NCBI RefSeq assembly: GCF_046546175.1
Contig: NZ_JBKGYF010000019.1
Coordinates: forward strand, 1 to 25,523
Direction: 5' to 3'
DNA from: Methanohalobium sp046546175
Lineage (GTDB): Archaea; Halobacteriota; Methanosarcinia; Methanosarcinales; Methanosarcinaceae
DNA length: 25,523 nt
Within the stretch, counting starts at the first letter, position 1. Every line of letters begins with the position of its first letter. The notes under the pieces are model-generated. The model searched no databases. It worked only from the letters and a program-made list of their open reading frames with translations, and had not been told where the DNA came from. Positions 21,822 to 25,523 of the stretch are shown here, piece by piece. Made by a program: the position numbers and the translations under genes.

Positions 21822-24047
21822 TCATAAATATCCGGTATAAGAGCTGGTTTCTGTTTTCTTCATACCGCCTTTGAATTGTTCCTTTATCTTTTCGTAATAG
21901 TCAACCATATCCTTAGTTACTGTTGGTCTGACCTTTTTAATTGCTTCTTTAAAATACTTCAACCCTACTTTATCAGTTTCAAAATCGTCTCTTAAAGAGA
22001 GCATGACAGCTTCTCTACATACTGATTCTATATCAGCACCGATATACCCCTCTGTTATATCCGCAAGTTCACTGATATTAACATCATCTGCAAGTGGAAT
22101 GTTTTTGCTGTGTATTTTGAATATATTTTCTCTGCCTTCCTTGGTGGACTGACTGACAAGAACCAGTCTATCGAATCTTCCAGAACGAAGAAGTGCAGGG
22201 TCAATTATTTCCGGACGATTGGTTGCTGCTATGACTATTACATCTTTTAGTGGTTCCAGACCATCCATTTCAGTAAGCAATTGATTCAATACCCTTTCAG
22301 ATGTTCTACCGTCTTCTGTCATTCCGCTGCGGGTGGATGATATTGAATCAATTTCATCGAAGAATATTACACAGGGTGCCACCTGTTTAGCTTTCTTGAA
22401 TGTATCCCTGATTGCTTTTTCAGATTCACCTACCCATTTATGCAATATCTGCGGTCCTTTGATACTTATAAAATTAACATTGGATTCATTTGCGACTGCC
22501 TGGGCTACAAGTGTCTTCCCGGTGCCAGGAGGTCCAAAGAGCAACAGTCCTTTGGGTGGTTTAATTCCCATCTGTTCAAATTTTTCTGGTCTTTTAAGCG
22601 GCCATTCAACTGCTTCTACAATTTCCTGTTTAACATTCTCAAGACCTCCTATATCAGACCATTTTACAGATGGAACCTCGACCAGTACCTCTCTTAGAGC
22701 AGAAGGTTCTATCTCCACAAGTGCATTATCAAAATCCTCTGGGGTTACAACAATTTTTTCCAGTGTTTCTTGTGGTATTTCCTCATCCAGATTGAGGTCA
22801 GGCAAAAACCTCTGGAGAGAACACATTGCTGCCTCCTGTACCAATGCCCTAAGGTCTGCTCCCACAAAACCCTGGGTGTTTTTTGAAAGATACTCAAGGT
22901 CTACATCTTCAACTATCGGCATACCTCTGGTATGAATTTGAAGTATCTCATGTCTGGCATCAGTGTCGGGTACACCGATCTCGACTTCTCTATCAAATCT
23001 ACCTGGTCTACGAAGGGCAGGATCAAGGGAATCCACTCTGTTGGTTGCACCTATCACTACTACCTGTCCCCGTTCTTCAAGACCATCCATCATTGTCAAA
23101 AGCTGGGATACCACCCTGCGTTCCACTTCACCTGTAACATTTTCACGTTTGGGTGCAATGGAATCAATCTCATCGATGAATATAATCGATGGTGCATTCT
23201 CTGAAGCCTCTTCAAAGATTTTACGAATACGTTCCTCACTTTCACCATAATACTTGCCCATGATTTCTGGTCCAGCGATGTAGAGGAAATTTGCACGGGA
23301 TTCATTTGCTACCGCCTTTGCTATCAGGGTTTTCCCTGTTCCTGATGGTCCATGCATTATTACTCCCTTTGGCGGCTCGATATTCAGTCTTTTAAACAAT
23401 TCATTGTTTTTCAATGGAAGTTCTATCATCTCACGTACCCGCTGTATCTCACTTCCAAGCCCACCGATGTCTTCATACTTGATTCCCTTTACAGCGTTTG
23501 AATATCCTCTGGCAGGTTTCTGACTCAATTCGATTTCTGTCGATTCATCAATGATAAGGATTGAATCTTCTGGTTCGGTTTCTACCACTATGAGAGGAAT
23601 TGCCTGTCCACCGGCAACCGGACCTGACATGGGCTGGTTCATGGAACTGATAATCGGTATTACATCATCCTGAACAATCGGTCGTTTGAGAATGTTGCGT
23701 TTTATAATCTCACTTGTATTATCCCCGAATTCCATCATCATGCCTTCAGGGGGTGCAAGTACTACTTTTTCAGCGGGTTTTGCTTCAACTTTTGTTAAAG
23801 TCACCCGTTCTCCTATACTTACACCTGCGTTCTGCCTGATGAAACCATCAATCCTGACAAATCCCTGCTCCCAGTCCTGACGGTCAGCTCTCCATACCTT
23901 TGAAGCTGTCGTTTTTTGTCCATCTATTTGTACAATATCACCGGGAGATGCCTGAAGTTCCAAAAGTGTGTTTGGATCAAGGCGAATTATGCCCCGTCCG
24001 AAATCGTTTGGGTGTGCTTTTTCGACTTTTCTCTGTACTCCATCCAT
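21822..24047 (-). CDS. cdc48: CDC48/VCP-type AAA ATPase
   Basis: A two-ring AAA ATPase of about 741-744 residues. The N-terminal double-psi barrel and 4-stranded domain (to about residue 190) starts KVEKAHPNDFGRGIIRLDP. The D1 ATPase has Walker A GPSGTGKT (about residue 236) and Walker B IIFIDEIDSIAPKRE; D2 has Walker A GPPGTGKT (about residue 507) and Walker B VIFFDEIDSISSTRSG; each ring has its arginine finger in the NRxxxxDPALxRxGRFDR segment. It unfolds proteins, probably for the proteasome. D1 shows Ser where GPPGTGKT is usual, not a key residue. The C-terminus is KTETSSYTGYL, with penultimate Tyr but no clear hydrophobic residue before it. The frame begins at ATG 24056, but AAGGATGA sits 5 nt before the second ATG (24047), so I favour the shorter start. 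Confidence 0.96.
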   Translation of the reverse strand: MDGVQRKVEKAHPNDFGRGIIRLDPNTLLELQASPGDIVQIDGQKTTASKVWRADRQDWEQGFVRIDGFIRQNAGVSIGERVTLTKVEAKPAEKVVLAPPEGMMMEFGDNTSEIIKRNILKRPIVQDDVIPIISSMNQPMSGPVAGGQAIPLIVVETEPEDSILIIDESTEIELSQKPARGYSNAVKGIKYEDIGGLGSEIQRVREMIELPLKNNELFKRLNIEPPKGVIMHGPSGTGKTLIAKAVANESRANFLYIAGPEIMGKYYGESEERIRKIFEEASENAPSIIFIDEIDSIAPKRENVTGEVERRVVSQLLTMMDGLEERGQVVVIGATNRVDSLDPALRRPGRFDREVEIGVPDTDARHEILQIHTRGMPIVEDVDLEYLSKNTQGFVGADLRALVQEAAMCSLQRFLPDLNLDEEIPQETLEKIVVTPEDFDNALVEIEPSALREVLVEVPSVKWSDIGGLENVKQEIVEAVEWPLKRPEKFEQMGIKPPKGLLLFGPPGTGKTLVAQAVANESNVNFISIKGPQILHKWVGESEKAIRDTFKKAKQVAPCVIFFDEIDSISSTRSGMTEDGRTSERVLNQLLTEMDGLEPLKDVIVIAATNRPEIIDPALLRSGRFDRLVLVSQSTKEGRENIFKIHSKNIPLADDVNISELADITEGYIGADIESVCREAVMLSLRDDFETDKVGLKYFKEAIKKVRPTVTKDMVDYYEKIKEQFKGGMKKTETSSYTGYL

Positions 24048-24077
24048 CGAAGTCATCCTTAAAATGATTTAATTATA

Positions 24078-24088
24078 GTTATATAAAA
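24078..24088 (-). promoter_or_regulatory. TATA box of cdc48
   Basis: The minus strand reads TTTTATATAAC, a good archaeal TATA element. It lies about 22-32 bp before ATG 24056, predicting a transcript start about two bases before that codon. With so short a leader, the AAGGATGA site before ATG 24047 would still lie inside the message. larC starts about 70 bp away on the opposite strand. Confidence 0.5.
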
Positions 24089-24158
24089 CCTGTTTATGTT
24101 ATTTCAATGCATAAAAACTATATGGTTTTAAAGTTTATTATTCCTCAGTGAATTTTAA

Positions 24159-25355
24159 ATGCAAGCACTGGTATTTGAGCCTTTTTCTGGAGCTTCTGGT
24201 GATATGGTAATTGCAAGCCTTATAGGACTGGGTGCTGACCAGTCTAGGGTAAAAGATATCATGGAATCAGTTGCTGATGTATCAGTATCTATTAATCAGG
24301 TCAAAAAAAATGGTATACATTCGATAAATGTTGATGTAGAAAGCAATCAAGATGAAAAACCCAGAAAATACTACGATATAATAGATACTATCAAATCCTC
24401 ATCATTATCCAATAATATAGAAAAAGATGTTCTGGACATATTTTCAATAATGTCAGAAGCTGAATCCAGAATCCATAACCAAAACCTACTGGATTTACAT
24501 TTTCATGAAATAGGACAGATGGATGCAATAGCTGATGTTGTAGGTGCATGTACCGCAGTACATGAGTTTAATTTTGATAAAATCTACTGCACACCGATTA
24601 TAACAGGAAAAGGTCTTGTAGAATCTGAACACGGTAAATTACCTGTCCCTGCCCCTGCGACCATGGAAATATTAAAAACCGGTAACATGATTTTCCAGAA
24701 TGGAAATATTTTAAAAGAGCTCTTAACTCCTACTGGTGCTGCAATACTTTCACATTTTGCTGTTTCGGTTGATAACTATCCTCCTTCCCAGATAAAACAA
24801 ATAGGTTACGGGGCAGGTGATTTGTACCTTGATGAACAACCGAATGTCCTGCGAACTTCTCTTTCAGAAATTGATAACGCACTCGTACATGATTCTGTGG
24901 AAGTACTTGAAACCAATGTAGATGATATCACAGGGCAGGTTCTTGGATACCTTGTGGATGAATTACTAGCAATGGGCGCCAGGGATGTTACAATCACACC
25001 AACCACCATGAAAAAAGGAAGGCCTGGTCACATAATACATGTAGTTTCAAGACCAAGTGACACATCAAAACTTGCGAGAAAAATAATCACAGAAACCGGT
25101 TCATTGGGTGTTAGAGTTATACCCACAAGACACCGATTGATTGCAAAACGCTGCATTGAAAAATTTAAAATCAAAATCAATGATGAATATCATGAAGTAA
25201 ATATCAAAATTGCCAGAGATGTCAATGGTACGCTGTTAAATATATCAGCCGAATATGAAGACTGTAAGAAAATTGCAGACTTTACAGGGCTTATTTTAAA
25301 AGATATTATCCGTACAGCAGAAGAAACTGCAAAGGATATCTTAAAAAATAGATAA
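24159..25355 (+). CDS. larC: LarC, nickel-pincer cofactor nickel insertion protein
   Basis: A 398-residue LarC (formerly DUF111). LarC inserts nickel into pyridinium-3,5-bisthiocarboxylate mononucleotide to make the nickel-pincer cofactor of lactate racemase and related enzymes. The N-terminal FEPFSGASGDMVIASLIGLGA, the histidine-containing HFHEIGQMDAIADVVG segment, the LTPTGAAIL segment, a GYGAG motif, and the VLETNVDDITGQVLGYLVDELLAMGARDVTITPTTMKKGRPG stretch (given here as family anchors) all match. In Lactobacillus LarC is made by a programmed frameshift joining LarC1 and LarC2; here it is one continuous frame. LarA, LarB and LarE are not in the window, and the client enzyme in this archaeon is unknown. 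There is no strong SD before the ATG; a TTTTAAAG element at about 24126 suggests a short leader. It is divergent from cdc48. Confidence 0.93.
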   Translation: MQALVFEPFSGASGDMVIASLIGLGADQSRVKDIMESVADVSVSINQVKKNGIHSINVDVESNQDEKPRKYYDIIDTIKSSSLSNNIEKDVLDIFSIMSEAESRIHNQNLLDLHFHEIGQMDAIADVVGACTAVHEFNFDKIYCTPIITGKGLVESEHGKLPVPAPATMEILKTGNMIFQNGNILKELLTPTGAAILSHFAVSVDNYPPSQIKQIGYGAGDLYLDEQPNVLRTSLSEIDNALVHDSVEVLETNVDDITGQVLGYLVDELLAMGARDVTITPTTMKKGRPGHIIHVVSRPSDTSKLARKIITETGSLGVRVIPTRHRLIAKRCIEKFKIKINDEYHEVNIKIARDVNGTLLNISAEYEDCKKIADFTGLILKDIIRTAEETAKDILKNR

Positions 25356-25523
25356 GGTAATTCCATCAACTTTATATACCATTTTGGTAATTAACAATTT
25401 GAAAGGTTTGAACCATATTGGTTACTTAGAATTTGTTACAACATTAAAATAAATTCTTTACTTCCAATAATTACAAACCAATTAATTAGACATTGAATAT
25501 TTAAGGACGTGTATTAATTTGTA
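25356..25523. other. AT-rich intergenic sequence, no gene seen
   Basis: The final 168 bases after larC are about three-quarters A+T, with no open frame, RNA fold or strong repeat that I can support. TTTATATACC at about 25370 is a possible TATA box for a gene beyond the window edge. Confidence 0.5.

Noticed and set aside
22333..22935. 200-codon open frame antisense to cdc48
   Set aside because: It lies fully inside cdc48, has no SD or family motif, and mirrors the codon pattern of the real gene.
1..25523. CRISPR arrays, transposons, integrases, tRNA or rRNA genes
   Set aside because: I saw no regularly spaced long repeats, transposase motifs, or cloverleaf/rRNA signatures on either strand by eye.

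Overview
The window looks like a chromosomal segment of a methanogenic archaeon of the Methanosarcinales, probably a low-GC member of Methanosarcinaceae; I cannot fix the genus. Evidence: archaeal RadA, CDC48 and archaeal-type PPAT and phosphoglycolate phosphatase; archaeal TATA boxes; Shine-Dalgarno (SD) sites of the AGGAGGTGAT type; anaerobic corrinoid genes; and genes typical of Methanosarcina relatives but bacterial in origin (GroEL/GroES, MutS/MutL, a methanoredoxin/ferredoxin:disulfide reductase pair).

Layout. 1-3935 is a partly decayed accessory region: a minus-strand DUF3179 remnant, a three-gene redox operon (Rieske protein, glutaredoxin-like protein, ferredoxin:disulfide reductase catalytic protein), a DrrAB-like ABC exporter, and a WrbA-type quinone reductase broken by three indels. 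The Rieske and ABC-ATPase genes have no ATG/GTG/TTG at the expected start; each has ATA there, behind a well-placed SD. 4178-8713 is mutS-mutL. 8753-13743 is a corrinoid/cobalt block: cbiD-cbiE, then cbiM-cbiN and cbiQ-cbiO encoding an ECF cobalt transporter whose ATPase has a long C-terminal extension. 13883-15290 is a decayed FetA-FetB (YbbL/YbbM, UPF0014) ABC transporter pair full of frameshifts and nonsense codons. 15342-17247 (minus) is groES-groEL, divergent from a small winged-helix regulator at 17427; three 20-bp-phased repeats lie between them. 17862-19546 (minus) holds an endonuclease IV-like protein, a small conserved protein and PPAT. 19804-21511 (plus) is radA and phosphoglycolate phosphatase. 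21529-24056 (minus) is a PRC-barrel protein and CDC48. 24159-25355 (plus) is larC, followed by AT-rich non-coding sequence to the end.

How it fits together: the redox operon probably feeds electrons from ferredoxin to disulfides; mutSL and radA serve DNA maintenance; the cbi genes supply cobalt and corrin for the corrinoid methyltransferases of methanogenesis; groESL and cdc48 serve protein quality control. The most notable non-gene signals are the two candidate AUA starts, the shared G:C-to-A:T pattern of the inactivating changes, the phased repeats between groES and the regulator, and GTGTTAC-type inverted repeats at both the cbiM and fetA promoters. I found no clear mobile element, tRNA, rRNA or CRISPR array, and no convincing wholly new multi-gene system.
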